NCBI GenBank assembly: GCA_040880125.1
Contig: JBBDJB010000039.1
Coordinates: forward strand, 1-64,000
DNA length: 64,000 nucleotides
Source of the DNA: JBBDJB01 sp040880125
Lineage (GTDB): Bacteria > Planctomycetota > Planctomycetia > Pirellulales > JBBDJB01
Reading direction: 5' to 3'
Position numbers and translations under genes: made by a program. The notes under the pieces are model-generated. The model was not told the DNA's origin, did no database searches, and worked only from the letters and a program-made list of their open reading frames with translations. Shown piece after piece: positions 48,849 through 57,391 of the stretch. The stretch's first letter is position 1, and each line of letters opens with the position of its first letter.

Positions 48849-50528
48849 CTACTCCTCCACTCGCCCGAAGCACGTCAGGCACATGTCGTCACTCTGCGGC
48901 AGCGTGGCGGCGAAACGCCGCACGTCCGCCACGATATGCTGCCCAACCTCGTCGACGTTCAGCGCCTTTGCGCTCACCTGCCGCATCAGGTTCTCGACGC
49001 CGTAGAGGTCATGGTTGGTGTTCATCGCTTCGCTGAAGCCGTCGGTGTAGATGGTCAGCGACTCGCCGGGCTTGAGCACATGGCGAGATGCCTTGTACGG
49101 ATACTCCTCCTGCACTCCCAGCGGCAGCCCCGTCGATTCGCCTCCCAGCGGTTCGACTTCGCCGCTTTGGCGCCGCAGTAGCGGGGCCATGTGTCCGGCA
49201 TTAACCAGCATAACTTCATGCGACGCGGGATCGAGCACCGCGGCGATGAACGTCACAAACCGGTCCGCCCAGTCGCTGCGCAGGAAGGTGGCGTTAATTT
49301 TGCGCACCGCCGTACTCGGGTCCGATTCGCTAGCCAGGTGATAGCGGACCTCGCCGGACAGCTTCGCCATCAACAGCGCGGCCGCAACGCCCTTGCCCGA
49401 GACGTCGCCCAGCACGACCGCCACGCGCCCGCCCGAAAGCGGCACGTAATCGAAGTAATCGCCGCCGACCTGATACGCCGGCTCGTAAAAGTGGAAGAAG
49501 TGATAGCCCTGCACTTCCGGAGGCCGTGACGGTATCAGCCCCATCTGCACGGTGCGGGCGAGCTCCAAATCGCGCTGCAGCACTTGCTGCTGGAGTACCT
49601 GCTCGTGCAGCTTCGCGTTGTCGATGGCAATCGCCGCCTGGCTGGCCACGCTGGCCAGCACTTGCAGGTCTTCCTCGGTGAAGCGGCTCTTCTGATCGAG
49701 TGTATCGATCTGGATCACGCCCAGCGCCCGATCCTCGGAATCGATCAGCGGCGCGCAGATCATCGAGCGGATGTGGAAGTCCGTAATGCTCTCGGACATG
49801 TTGAAGCGGGCATCGCTGGCGGCGTCGGCCGAGAGGATCGCCTCCTTGCCCTCCATGGCCTGGCGGATGATCGTCCGGCTGAGCCGCACCGCCCCCTCTT
49901 CGTCCTGCCGGCGCAACTTCACCGCCTTGGGCATCAAGGGGCCGCCGCCGGGATCGGCCAGCACGACAAACCCACGGTCCGCCTGGACGAAAATCTTGAA
50001 CAGGCTGTCCAGCAGCTTGGGCAGCACGTCGTCCAGCGAGAGCGTTCGGCTCAGGTTATGGGCGATCTCGAGCACCGCCTTCAGCTTGGCTTCCGGCCGC
50101 ACGGCCACATCGAGTGCGGAGCGGCTGGTGCTCACGTCAAGCTTCGACATGATGGTGGAATTGCCCTGCTTGCCATCGTCCAGCAGCAGCGCCACCGAAT
50201 CGCCCGAAAGCAGCGGCCCGGCCAGCATGTCGCTCGGCTCGCGCGAGTAGAAGCTGAAGGCCAAATCGCAAATGACCACTTGGTCGCCCTCGTGGAGCGA
50301 CTGCCGGCCCTCGATCATATTGCCGTTGAGAAAGGTGCCGTTGCGGCTGCCGAGATCTTCGAGAAAGTAGGTCTCGCCGTCGCGAACGATGCGGGCGTGC
50401 TGTCGGCTGACGGCGGCCACGTCGAGCACGACATCGCACTCGGGATGCCGGCCCAGCACGGCCTGCTCGCCCTCGAGCAGAAACTGCCGGCCCGGATCGG
50501 GCCCCCGGACCACCTGAAGAATCGCCAT
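48849..50528 (-). CDS. FHA-GAF-PP2C (SpoIIE-type) serine phosphatase
   Basis: 559 aa, cytoplasmic. Residues 1-95 form an FHA domain that binds phosphothreonine: the signature VLGRHPECDVVLDVAAVSRQH and LGSRNGTFLNG. A GAF domain (about 150-315, VQADRGFVVLADPGG and ICAPLIDSEDRALGVIQIDT) probably binds a small molecule or signal. The C-terminal SpoIIE/PP2C phosphatase (about 335-555) contains QVGGDYFDYVPLSGGRVAVVLGDVSGKGVAAALLM and the metal Asp in NAGHMAPLLRR and YTDGFSEAMN. Such proteins control partner switching (anti-sigma antagonists) or other Ser/Thr phosphorylation, but no anti-sigma gene is adjacent. The neighbours are unrelated. Confidence 0.9.
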   Translation of the reverse strand: MAILQVVRGPDPGRQFLLEGEQAVLGRHPECDVVLDVAAVSRQHARIVRDGETYFLEDLGSRNGTFLNGNMIEGRQSLHEGDQVVICDLAFSFYSREPSDMLAGPLLSGDSVALLLDDGKQGNSTIMSKLDVSTSRSALDVAVRPEAKLKAVLEIAHNLSRTLSLDDVLPKLLDSLFKIFVQADRGFVVLADPGGGPLMPKAVKLRRQDEEGAVRLSRTIIRQAMEGKEAILSADAASDARFNMSESITDFHIRSMICAPLIDSEDRALGVIQIDTLDQKSRFTEEDLQVLASVASQAAIAIDNAKLHEQVLQQQVLQRDLELARTVQMGLIPSRPPEVQGYHFFHFYEPAYQVGGDYFDYVPLSGGRVAVVLGDVSGKGVAAALLMAKLSGEVRYHLASESDPSTAVRKINATFLRSDWADRFVTFIAAVLDPASHEVMLVNAGHMAPLLRRQSGEVEPLGGESTGLPLGVQEEYPYKASRHVLKPGESLTIYTDGFSEAMNTNHDLYGVENLMRQVSAKALNVDEVGQHIVADVRRFAATLPQSDDMCLTCFGRVEE

Positions 50529-50825
50529 GACAGCCCTGACATGCTCAGATCGCTGCGCGTGCCGCTCGCGGCGTTCTGGCCTCTAGCATCGGCGGCCGGC
50601 AGAGGTACCGATTCTAGAGACCACCCGATTGTGCCGTCAACTGTCCCCTCGCCCCACCAGGGCGCACGCTGCACACGTGCGAAACCGCGCCGGCTCGACT
50701 ATGCTAGCGCCACTGGGCTGGCACCACCGCCTTGGCACCACCCCCTGGCACCACTGGCGGCGGCCGAAGACACGCAATCCACGGCCCGCTGCACGACTCT
50801 TCCCAAGCGAAAGGAGCACTTTCCG
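50529..50825. other. divergent intergenic region, phosphatase and RraA-like gene
   Basis: Just under 300 bases between divergent genes, with promoters expected for both. No repeat copy or RNA gene is visible. The plus-strand frame of the RraA-like protein runs open far upstream, in fact through the antisense of the phosphatase gene, but its own ribosome site AAAGGAGC near 50810 marks 50826 as the start. Confidence 0.5.
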
Positions 50826-51740
50826 ATGACCACTCGCACTCGCTTCGCTGCTGATGCCGCCGCTGCTACTATCGCCACTGCTTTTACCGCCACTGGCCCG
50901 CGCCTGCCAATCGCGCGGGGGGCGGTCCTCGTTTTGGCGTTCATTTCAGCCCCGCTCGCCACTGGGCAAGAGCAAGACGTGCAAGATCTGCGCGACGGCA
51001 AGAACTTCGTCGCCACGGAAGTCTACTCGGCCGAGGACGACCAGCGCGTGCTGGCGCTTTACGAAGGTCTCCGCGTGGCGGACGTCTCCGACGGCATGGA
51101 TGCGGTCGGCCTGTACGACACCGGGCGGATGGACCGCGAGATCGCCCCGCTGTGGCGCGACACGCAACAGTACAAGCACCGGTTCATCGGCATCGCCGTG
51201 ACGGCCCGATACGTGCCGACGCAACACCCGCGGCCGACCGATATGTCCGTCGAGGACTACGACCGCTGGGCCTCCGCGTGGTACGGCGAGAAATCGAGCG
51301 AGCCGTTCGTGCCGCTGATCCGCGAGGGTACGGCGCTGGTGATCGAGGACGCGGCCGGCGCCGATGTCGGGTCGATCGGCTCGAACAACATTCTCGGCTG
51401 GAAATCCCGGGGCTGTGTAGGCGTGGTCACTTCGGCCACCGCGCGCGACACGGATGAAATCATCACGCAGCAGGTGCCGTTGTATTATCAAGGGCCGGGT
51501 CGCGGCATTCGGCCGGGCCGCAATGAGATCGAATCGGTGAACCGCCCCATCGTCTGCGGCAGCGCGGTGGTCAAGCCGGGCGATGTGATTGTGGCCGACG
51601 GCGACGGCGTAATCGTCGTGCCTCGCGCCCACGCGGAAAAGGTAGCGCAGTACGCGCACGGCATCCTCGAAGGCGACAAGGCCGGCCGTCGAAGCCTCTA
51701 CGAACGCCTCGGCCTGCCGCTGGACGACTCGGTCCGCTAG
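50826..51740 (+). CDS. exported RraA-like (dimethylmenaquinone methyltransferase family) protein
   Basis: 304 aa from the ATG at 50826, which follows AAAGGAGC. A hydrophobic segment with alanines at residues 12-46 (GAVLVLAFISAPLATGQ) suggests export. From residue 70 on the sequence is RraA-like: VADVSDGMDAVGLY, GIAVTARYV, EDAAGADVGSIGSNNILGWKSRGCVGVVTSATARDTDEI, then KPGDVIVADGDGVIVVPRAHAEKV. In E. coli RraA inhibits RNase E; relatives act as aldolases or dehydratases, and the catalytic R/D of the aldolase group appears present (GVVTSATARDTDE). An exported RraA cannot act on RNase E, so the enzymatic role is more likely. Substrate unknown. Confidence 0.8.
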   Translation: MTTRTRFAADAAAATIATAFTATGPRLPIARGAVLVLAFISAPLATGQEQDVQDLRDGKNFVATEVYSAEDDQRVLALYEGLRVADVSDGMDAVGLYDTGRMDREIAPLWRDTQQYKHRFIGIAVTARYVPTQHPRPTDMSVEDYDRWASAWYGEKSSEPFVPLIREGTALVIEDAAGADVGSIGSNNILGWKSRGCVGVVTSATARDTDEIITQQVPLYYQGPGRGIRPGRNEIESVNRPIVCGSAVVKPGDVIVADGDGVIVVPRAHAEKVAQYAHGILEGDKAGRRSLYERLGLPLDDSVR

Positions 51741-51782
51741 CTCGTCTTCACTTGCTGATCTTCGGATCAAGGTGAGTCGTGG

Positions 51783-51810
51783 GTGCCACTGCTGGCTTGT
51801 CCAGCAGTGC
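51783..51810. repeat. GTGCCACTGC...GCAGTG inverted repeat, copy 2
   Basis: Left part GTGCCACTGCTGG and right part CCAGCAGTGC can pair over ten bases with a 5-base loop. It resembles the repeat at 16731-16762 and lies downstream of the RraA-like gene. Confidence 0.55.
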
Positions 51811-52012
51811 TTTCTTTGCCCTTGGATTCACGTCAAACGACAAATATTCCCGCTGTCCCTGCCGCCTTGGGGTCAACCGACAACTCCTCGAATCAATCTC
51901 TACTCCCGCATTCGACGTACCATCTCCGGCCCTTGCCAACCTCGACAACCACCGGGCACAATAGGCGGTCCTGATCGCCGCTATCCTCGTTCGAATCGAG
52001 ACCAAGTGACTC

Positions 52013-53026
52013 ATGAATGATGAGCCCCGCGTCATACTCTCCGCGTTTGCCGACGAAGCCGCCATGCATAAGACGGCCGTGGAGCAGTTTTCCGCGCTGG
52101 CCGCCCTCGGGCTGCAATATTACAGCATCCGCTTCATCGACGTGGGCAGCGGCGTCAAAAACGTCATGCAACTCAACAAGTCCGAGATCAACAAGATTCG
52201 GCACCTGGAGGCCGACTACGGCCTGAATGTCGCCACCATCGGCTCGCCCATCGGCAAGGTGAAGCTGTTGGATGAGGACGACGGCACCAAGAACGATTTC
52301 GTGCCGTTCAAGAAGTATCTCGAACGCGACGTGAAGAAGGCCTGCGACCTGGCACACGCATTCGGGGCGAAGCTGATCCGCGGCTTTTCCTTTTATCATC
52401 CGCGCGGCACGCCGGCGGCCGACCACCTTCCCCTGGTAATCGATCAACTGGGGCAAATCGCCGAAACCTGCCATCGCAGCGATCTCACATTCGGTCTGGA
52501 GATCGAAGGGAACCTCGTCGGGCAGACCGGCCAGCTACTGGCCGAAATCCATAGCCAGGTGGATCATCCCGCGCTGGTGCTGGTATTCGACGCGGCGAAC
52601 ATCATCTGCCAGGGCTACTCGCCGGCCGAGACCTTCGAGCAGTACCTGGCGATGAAGCCCGGCATCGGCTGGATGCACATCAAGGACTACCGCCATCCAC
52701 TGCCGGTGCAGCGGGCGGACCACGTCGACGAGGACATCTTGAAAAACTTCGTGCCGGCCGACCAGGGTGAAAGCGCGCACGAGGCGATTCTCCGCGACTT
52801 CCGCGATGCGATTCCGCTTTTGACGAAGAAGCTCGGGCGCAGGGGAATTCCTGGCGTCGTGCTCGATCTGGAGCCGCACGTAAAGGGCGGGGGGCAGTTC
52901 GGCGGCTACAGCGGTCCCGACGGGATGGGTGTTGCGCTGAAGGGACTGTGCCGCGTGCTCGACTACGTGCAGATCGGCTATCACCTGCGCGATTTCGAGG
53001 ATATCCGGGCGGCTCGAGGGTTTTAG
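52013..53026 (+). CDS. sugar phosphate isomerase/epimerase (TIM barrel, AP2EC family)
   Basis: 337 aa. The chain reads as a xylose-isomerase-like TIM barrel: YYSIRFIDVGSGVKNVMQL near 41, ATIGSPIGKVKLLDED near 75, FGAKLIRGFSFYHPRG near 117-134, FGLEIEGNLVGQTGQ near 162, VLVFDAANI near 188, MHIKDYRHPLP near 222, and a C-terminal GLCRVLDYV. The family includes isomerases, epimerases and inosose dehydratases; the metal ligands Glu, Asp, His, Glu fit. No neighbouring gene defines the sugar. The gene is single in its operon position and follows the RraA-like gene by about 270 nt. Confidence 0.75.
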   Translation: MNDEPRVILSAFADEAAMHKTAVEQFSALAALGLQYYSIRFIDVGSGVKNVMQLNKSEINKIRHLEADYGLNVATIGSPIGKVKLLDEDDGTKNDFVPFKKYLERDVKKACDLAHAFGAKLIRGFSFYHPRGTPAADHLPLVIDQLGQIAETCHRSDLTFGLEIEGNLVGQTGQLLAEIHSQVDHPALVLVFDAANIICQGYSPAETFEQYLAMKPGIGWMHIKDYRHPLPVQRADHVDEDILKNFVPADQGESAHEAILRDFRDAIPLLTKKLGRRGIPGVVLDLEPHVKGGGQFGGYSGPDGMGVALKGLCRVLDYVQIGYHLRDFEDIRAARGF

Positions 53027-53218
53027 GGTCCGCTGCGATGACCGTCCTCGTGGCCCTCGCGTTCGTCGGCCACGTGTTGATGGAGCGATTTCACCGCATC
53101 TATCGCAGTGGGTGCTTCTTTCATTCACGGCCGTAGCTGAATTCGTGCGCGTGCAGAGGATCGTTCGCACAAGCGGAGCCTGCTTGCTGCTTCACAAATA
53201 CTCAGTCAGCAAAGCACT

Positions 53219-53250
53219 TCTCCCCGGCACTCTCCCAAAGAGAGAGGGAG
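53219..53250. repeat. CTCTCCC-type inverted repeat, copy 4
   Basis: TCTCCCCGGC, ACTCTCCC, AAAGAGAGAGGG: similar to the repeats at 155-191, 2612-2648 and 40371-40394. Confidence 0.6.
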
Positions 53251-53308
53251 AAGACACGGTCCGCTTGACAGGGGGCCGCCGATGCCGTTTGCTGGGAGGC
53301 TCGTAGTC

Positions 53309-53330
53309 GGGCGGCCTGGGCAAGCCGCCC
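53309..53330. repeat. GGGCGGC/GCCGCCC stem
   Basis: Seven-base perfect arms with an 8-base loop, 60 bases before the SDR gene. No T-run follows, so it is not called a terminator. Confidence 0.4.
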
Positions 53331-53388
53331 TCTGGGCAATGTGGCACTGCCGCATGGATAAACCTTCCGCAGGGGAGCGGCTTTGAGC

Positions 53389-54144
53389 ATGGGCTATTCG
53401 CTGTCCGGGCACGTCGCCCTGGTGACCGGCTCCACCACCGGCCTGGGCAAGGCCATCGCCTTGGCCATGGGCCGAGCCGGCGCCAAGGTACCGCTGAGTT
53501 TCTTCAACAATCGCCAGCGGGGCGAACGCGCCCTGGATGAGTTCCAGAAAGAGGGCATCGACACCATCCTCGTGCAGGCCGACGTCAGCACGCCCGAGGG
53601 AGTCGACGAACTGTTCCGCAAAACCGAAGAGGCGCTCGGCGCGGTCGATATCCTGGTCCCCAACGCCACGCCGGCCCAGCCGCTGTTGCCGTTCGAAGAG
53701 TATGACTGGGAGTTCTACCAATCGATGCTCGACTACTTCGTGAAGAGTCCCTATCTGCTCACGCGCCGGGCGCTGCCGCGGATGAAGAACGCCAGGTGGG
53801 GGCGGATCATCAACATCACCAGCGAGGTGTTTCACCGCAGTACCGCGCCGTTTAGCGCGTACGTGGCCGCCAAAGGGGGACAAATCGGCTGGTCGCGGAG
53901 CATGTCGCAAGAACTGGCTTCCTTCGGAATCACCGTGAATACGGTCGCGCCGGGCTGGATTCCCGTCGAGCGGCACGTGAATGATCCGCAGGAGATGAAG
54001 GACGAGTACTTCCGCTTGATCCCCATCGGCCGCTGGGGAACGCCCGAAGACGTCGCGAACGCCGCGCTGTTCTACGCCGCCGAGGAGTCGTCGTTCATCA
54101 CAGGGCAAACGCTCTGCGTCAACGGAGGAATCACTCCCTGGTGA
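53389..54144 (+). CDS. SDR-family short-chain dehydrogenase/reductase
   Basis: 251 aa from the ATG at 53389, preceded by GCAGGGGAGCGG. The Rossmann loop LVTGSTTGLGKAIALAMG is near residues 10-27, PNATPAQPLL near 88 covers the NNAG position, and the catalytic set is Ser in IINITSEVFH near 143 (shifted) and Tyr-x-x-x-Lys in YVAAKGG near 160. The C-terminal ITGQTLCVNGGITPW is the common SDR end. It reads as a FabG-like or sugar/acid dehydrogenase; the substrate is not apparent. It overlaps the glycosyltransferase gene by four bases (GTGA), so both are translated together. Confidence 0.85.
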   Translation: MGYSLSGHVALVTGSTTGLGKAIALAMGRAGAKVPLSFFNNRQRGERALDEFQKEGIDTILVQADVSTPEGVDELFRKTEEALGAVDILVPNATPAQPLLPFEEYDWEFYQSMLDYFVKSPYLLTRRALPRMKNARWGRIINITSEVFHRSTAPFSAYVAAKGGQIGWSRSMSQELASFGITVNTVAPGWIPVERHVNDPQEMKDEYFRLIPIGRWGTPEDVANAALFYAAEESSFITGQTLCVNGGITPW

Positions 54145-54923
54145 GCCCGCACGGTTCTCCCGAAGTCTCCGGTGATCCGCCGCCCATGACCCAACCGGTT
54201 AGGACGCTGATCGTTGTGGCAACCTACAACGAGCGCGAAAACCTTCCGGAACTGAAAGAGGCGATATTCCGGGCGGTCCCGGACGCGGATTTGCTGGTGA
54301 TCGACGACAATTCCCCCGATGGCACCGGCCAGTGGTGCGACGAGGCAGCCCGGTCGAATCCTCGGCTTCGCTGCCTGCACCGCCCTGCGAAGCTCGGTCT
54401 GGGCACGGCGCTGGTGCGTGGCCTGCAATATGCGGTGGACGAGAGCTACACCTACGTGGTGAATCTCGACGCCGACTTCAGCCACGACCCACAATACTTG
54501 CCGGTCCTGCTCGCCGGCATGGAAGACGACCGGACCGGACCGGTGGACGTGATGATTGGATCGCGATATGTAGCTGGCGGGGGCGTCGAGGGGTGGCCAC
54601 GGACGCGGCTTTGGATGAGCCGCACGGTGAACTTGTTCGCCCGGACCATGCTCGGCCTGCAAGTGAGCGATTGCAGTGGTTCATTTCGCTGCTATCGAGT
54701 CAGCGCCTTGGAGCGGGTCGATCTTTCGCAAGTGCGGGCCAGGGGATATGCGTTCTTCGAGGAGATCCTCTGGCGGTTGAAGCGCGCAGGGGCGCGGTTC
54801 GGCGAAACCCCGATCATCTTTTCCGATCGCCAGCGGGGGCGGTCGAAGATCAACCTGCGCGAGGCCGCCAGTGCGCTAGCGCTGATCGCCAGGCTGGGGG
54901 TGCGGAACCGGCTGGGGCTGTAG
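54141..54923 (+). CDS. dolichol-phosphate-mannose-synthase-like glycosyltransferase (GT2)
   Basis: 260 aa from a GTG whose bases overlap the SDR stop; a later ATG at 54186 (MTQPVRTLIVV) is an equally plausible start. The GT2 fold is clear: VVATYNERENLPELKEAI near 24, DLLVIDDNSPDGTGQW near 48 and the DxD in NLDADFSHDP near 110, then SDCSGSFRCYRV near 176. This is close to DPM1-like polyprenol-phosphate mannosyltransferases that load mannose or glucose on a lipid carrier at the inner leaflet. No transmembrane segment is present, as in the DPM1 catalytic type. The acceptor is presumably a polyprenyl phosphate. Coupling with an SDR could mean sugar modification before transfer, an inference. Confidence 0.85.
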   Translation: MSPHGSPEVSGDPPPMTQPVRTLIVVATYNERENLPELKEAIFRAVPDADLLVIDDNSPDGTGQWCDEAARSNPRLRCLHRPAKLGLGTALVRGLQYAVDESYTYVVNLDADFSHDPQYLPVLLAGMEDDRTGPVDVMIGSRYVAGGGVEGWPRTRLWMSRTVNLFARTMLGLQVSDCSGSFRCYRVSALERVDLSQVRARGYAFFEEILWRLKRAGARFGETPIIFSDRQRGRSKINLREAASALALIARLGVRNRLGL

Positions 54924-55184
54924 GACGCGGGCTTGAGCGAAGCTGGAGACTCCGCAGAACGCGAAAAATCGCGCGAAACCCGAGAGGTTCTCTCAACCGA
55001 CTTGTTAGCGCCGTCCGAAGAGATTAACAGGCCCGCTCACCGATCGCGGCACGCGCCGGCAGCATCTTGCCATCGGCCGCACACCCGGCAATTGGTGTGG
55101 CCGCTCCGGCAAACGTGTGCCTTGATCTGCAATCCGACCTGCGACCGCGTCGGCCCGGCGGCGATCGAAATCTGGGGGACTTTC
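54924..55184. other. intergenic region before the TPR lipoprotein
   Basis: About 260 bases without a supported gene. The plus-strand frame of the downstream lipoprotein is open for part of it, but it has no ribosome site before GGGGGAC at 55174 and lacks conserved features. Confidence 0.4.
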
Positions 55185-56033
55185 ATGCTTCACTGGCGCT
55201 TCTGCTCGCTGCTGGCCGGGATCGCTTGCGCCTTGACGGCGGTCGGCTGCGCGCGGACGCAGGTGGAAGAGTGCCCGCTGGCGGACAGGGCTTCGCCCAG
55301 TCTTTCCGAAGCGATTGGGCACGGGCCTGCCCCGGCAAACTGGATGCAGCGGACGCGGCCGGATGAACTGGAACAAGCGCGGGACCAGGAGCGCCGCGGT
55401 GACTTTGCTGCGGCCGAGGCGACGTACCTGGAGGTGGCCCGCAAAAACCCGCGCGAGCCGGAGGTCTATCATCGCTTGGGCATATTGGCGGCACGACAGG
55501 GCCGATTTGACCAGGCCCAGCAGCATTACGCCACGGCCCGCGAGCTTGCGCCTGCCAGCGCGGAGCTGCTCAACGACGTCGGCTACACCTGCTTTCTCCA
55601 GCACAGCGAGAGCGAAGCCGAGCGGAACTATCGCCGCGCTCTCATCTTGGCTCCGCGACATGCGGCGGCCTGCAATAACTTGGGGCACTTGCTTGCCCGG
55701 CAGAGGCGATACGAAGAGAGCTTAGCTATTTTCCGCCGGGCCGGCACCGAAGCGGAGGCTTACGCCAAGCTCGCCTCCATCAGCGGGCAGTGCGGCGACC
55801 GTGCAACCGCCGAGGAGAGTGCGCGGAAGGCGGTTGCGCTCAATGCGGCCGTGGAACCCCTTCTCGCTCGTATGATGCCCGGCGGCAGGGGAGTTGTGCC
55901 CGATGACGATGAAGTCGGCGGCGTTCAGCTTGCCGCCAGACAACAGCCGATACCGTTGCAAAGCACTCGCGGCGGGCAAGATATCCGCAGGGCTACGTTC
56001 CACGGGCCCTCGATAGCGGGCCAAGTCCCGTAA
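55185..56033 (+). CDS. TPR-containing lipoprotein
   Basis: 282 aa from the ATG at 55185, after GGGGGAC. The N-terminus is a lipoprotein signal (FCSLLAGIACALTAVGC, Cys at about 22), so it should be anchored in a membrane facing the periplasm. Residues about 60-195 form four tetratricopeptide repeats (QARDQERRGDFAAAEATYLEVARKN, VYHRLGILAARQGRFDQAQQHYATAREL, LLNDVGYTCFLQHSESEAERNYRRAL, ACNNLGHLLARQRRYEESLAIFRRAG). The C-terminal 60 residues are basic and unstructured. TPR lipoproteins often act as scaffolds in secretion or polysaccharide machines; nothing here identifies the partner. A hairpin at 56067-56106 separates it from the convergent HU gene. Confidence 0.75.
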   Translation: MLHWRFCSLLAGIACALTAVGCARTQVEECPLADRASPSLSEAIGHGPAPANWMQRTRPDELEQARDQERRGDFAAAEATYLEVARKNPREPEVYHRLGILAARQGRFDQAQQHYATARELAPASAELLNDVGYTCFLQHSESEAERNYRRALILAPRHAAACNNLGHLLARQRRYEESLAIFRRAGTEAEAYAKLASISGQCGDRATAEESARKAVALNAAVEPLLARMMPGGRGVVPDDDEVGGVQLAARQQPIPLQSTRGGQDIRRATFHGPSIAGQVP

Positions 56034-56066
56034 CATTCGTCGGATCGCCAGACCCACCATGAAAAG

Positions 56067-56106
56067 CGGCCGCGGCTCGGCGAAAGATTACGCCAAGCCA
56101 CGGCCG
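56067..56106 (-). terminator. hairpin terminator between convergent TPR and HU genes
   Basis: A 16-base stem (arms at 56067-56082 and 56091-56106) with loop AAAGATTA. On the minus strand the two mismatches become G-U pairs and the stem is followed by a TTTT run, so it can end the HU transcript; on the plus strand it has two mismatches and would serve the TPR lipoprotein more weakly. Confidence 0.7.
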
Positions 56107-56180
56107 TCTATTCGTTTTGGCGGTTGACTGTCGACTACGCCTTCTGACGCGCCGCCGCCCCCTCTCGTGGCGATGCCGCG

Positions 56181-56504
56181 CTAGACGGCATCCTTCAGTG
56201 CTTTCAGCGGCTGAATTTTGACGACGTTGCGGGCGGGCTTGGCCTTGAACACCGTCTCTTCCTTGGTGAAGGGATTAAGGCCCTTGCGCTCCGGAACGGC
56301 CGGCTTGCGGACGACCTTGACCTTCATCAGGCCGGGGATGCTGACCGCACCGGGGCCGCCTTCGCTGAGGTTTTCCGAAATCAAGTTGCGAAGTCCCTCC
56401 AGGACATTGCTCACCTGCTCTTTGCTCAGCCCGGTCGAGCCGGAGAGGGAGTTGATAAACTCGGTCTTGTTCATGGGCTTCGCTGTCTGCGTCTTGTCGG
56501 GCAT
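56181..56504 (-). CDS. HU-family DNA-binding protein
   Basis: 107 aa nucleoid protein, dimer-forming. After a short Lys/Pro leader (MPDKTQTAKP) it follows the HU/IHF fold: MNKTEFINSLSGSTGLSKEQ (helix 1), VLEGLRNLISENLSEGGPG, the beta arm VSIPGLMKVKVVRKP, RKGLNPFTKEETVFKAKPARNVVKIQP. The usual RxGRNPxTG at the arm tip is changed to ERKGLNPFTKEE, which keeps the Pro that inserts in DNA. It belongs to a planctomycete group of HU variants. It is a single gene with its own terminator. Confidence 0.88.
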   Translation of the reverse strand: MPDKTQTAKPMNKTEFINSLSGSTGLSKEQVSNVLEGLRNLISENLSEGGPGAVSIPGLMKVKVVRKPAVPERKGLNPFTKEETVFKAKPARNVVKIQPLKALKDAV

Positions 56505-57032
56505 CGTCTTTCCTTTCAGTTGGGGCAGTTGTTAGCGGCTGGATCGCAGCGGCGCGTTGCCATCCAGTTTTCCGCCGTGTAGGGTGCCGTTGGTCGCAGG
56601 TGCCGAGTCAGTGGGCCGGGGTAGGACCGCTCGTGCCGCACCGCACGCGGGTTGGGCAAGTGGGTACGGCCGCCTGGTTCCTCTTCGATTCTCACCGCCG
56701 GTTGTTCGTTACAAGATTACTTTCTCGCGGTGATTCTACATCTGTTCGGCGGCCGGATCAGGCCCACGGGCAGCTACATTTTCACTTTTTTGGGAACGTT
56801 GTAGCGATTAGCAGGGATGCAGCGGGGTGGTATCCGACCAAAAAAGCGATTGCCATCGTCAGTGGGGTGCCGGCTCGCGTGGAGAATCGCCGCTACGGGA
56901 GGCACACTCGGAGGAGCCGTCACGATCGGAAAGGGCCGGTTGACTGTGGAGCGACTCGCCTGGGGGTGCGGCCGGAATTTTTGAGGCGTTGGCGGCTGAG
57001 CGGTGAACGCCGGGGGTTGGGAGAATCCCGTA

Positions 57033-57054
57033 GCTGGACGCGCTAGCGTTCAGC
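57033..57054. repeat. GCTGAATTC-like palindrome, copy 7 (strong variant)
   Basis: Outer arms GCTGG and TTCAGC resemble the family, but the inner part is CGCGCTAGCG in place of AATTC...GAATT. Reported with low certainty. Confidence 0.4.
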
Positions 57055-57104
57055 CAGACCGGCGTCAGGTTGAATTCCCCATTAAGCTACCGAGGGCGCA
57101 AAAA

Positions 57105-57143
57105 ATTTGGGGTGGCGCGACTTCTTGTCGCGCCACCCCAAAT
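57105..57143. repeat. perfect 17-bp inverted repeat hairpin
   Basis: The arms at 57105-57121 and 57127-57143 are perfect complements (ATTTGGGGTGGCGCGAC and its complement) with a 5-base loop TTCTT. No T-run follows. It is one of the most stable fold-backs in the window, in a 1-kb region without genes. Confidence 0.85.
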
Positions 57144-57391
57144 CACTCTGGCGACAGCATCCGTTCTGCCGAAGTGAGGAATTTACACCTATGGGGGTTT
57201 CCCGTCAAGCGATTCTTCTATTTCTTCAGCAATTGTCCGTAAAGCGATGCGACAAAAAGTCCTTGCTAGCAAGCGCGCTGTGCATCAGTCTCCACGAAAA
57301 CCAACTTACCGACGCTTGATTATTATTTTCATGCGGCCGCCTTTATGACTGTTTCTGATTTCGAGCGATCACGAAACCTGAAGATTGCGTG

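Larger units (their letters stand above)
53027..53388. other. 362-base intergenic region with repeat copies
   Basis: No gene is supported. It holds a CTCTCCC inverted repeat at 53219-53250, a GGGCGGC/GCCGCCC stem at 53309-53330 without a T-run, and half of a GCTGAATTC unit at about 53136. The promoter of the SDR gene should lie at its right end. Confidence 0.5.

Noticed and set aside
49584..50825. Extension of the RraA-like protein upstream by over 400 codons
   Set aside because: It runs antisense through the FHA phosphatase gene; the ribosome site AAAGGAGC near 50810 fixes the start at 50826.
56600..57046. Plus-strand frame of 148 codons in the gene-poor kilobase
   Set aside because: No ribosome site, no family resemblance, and a composition rich in Arg and Ser typical of false frames.
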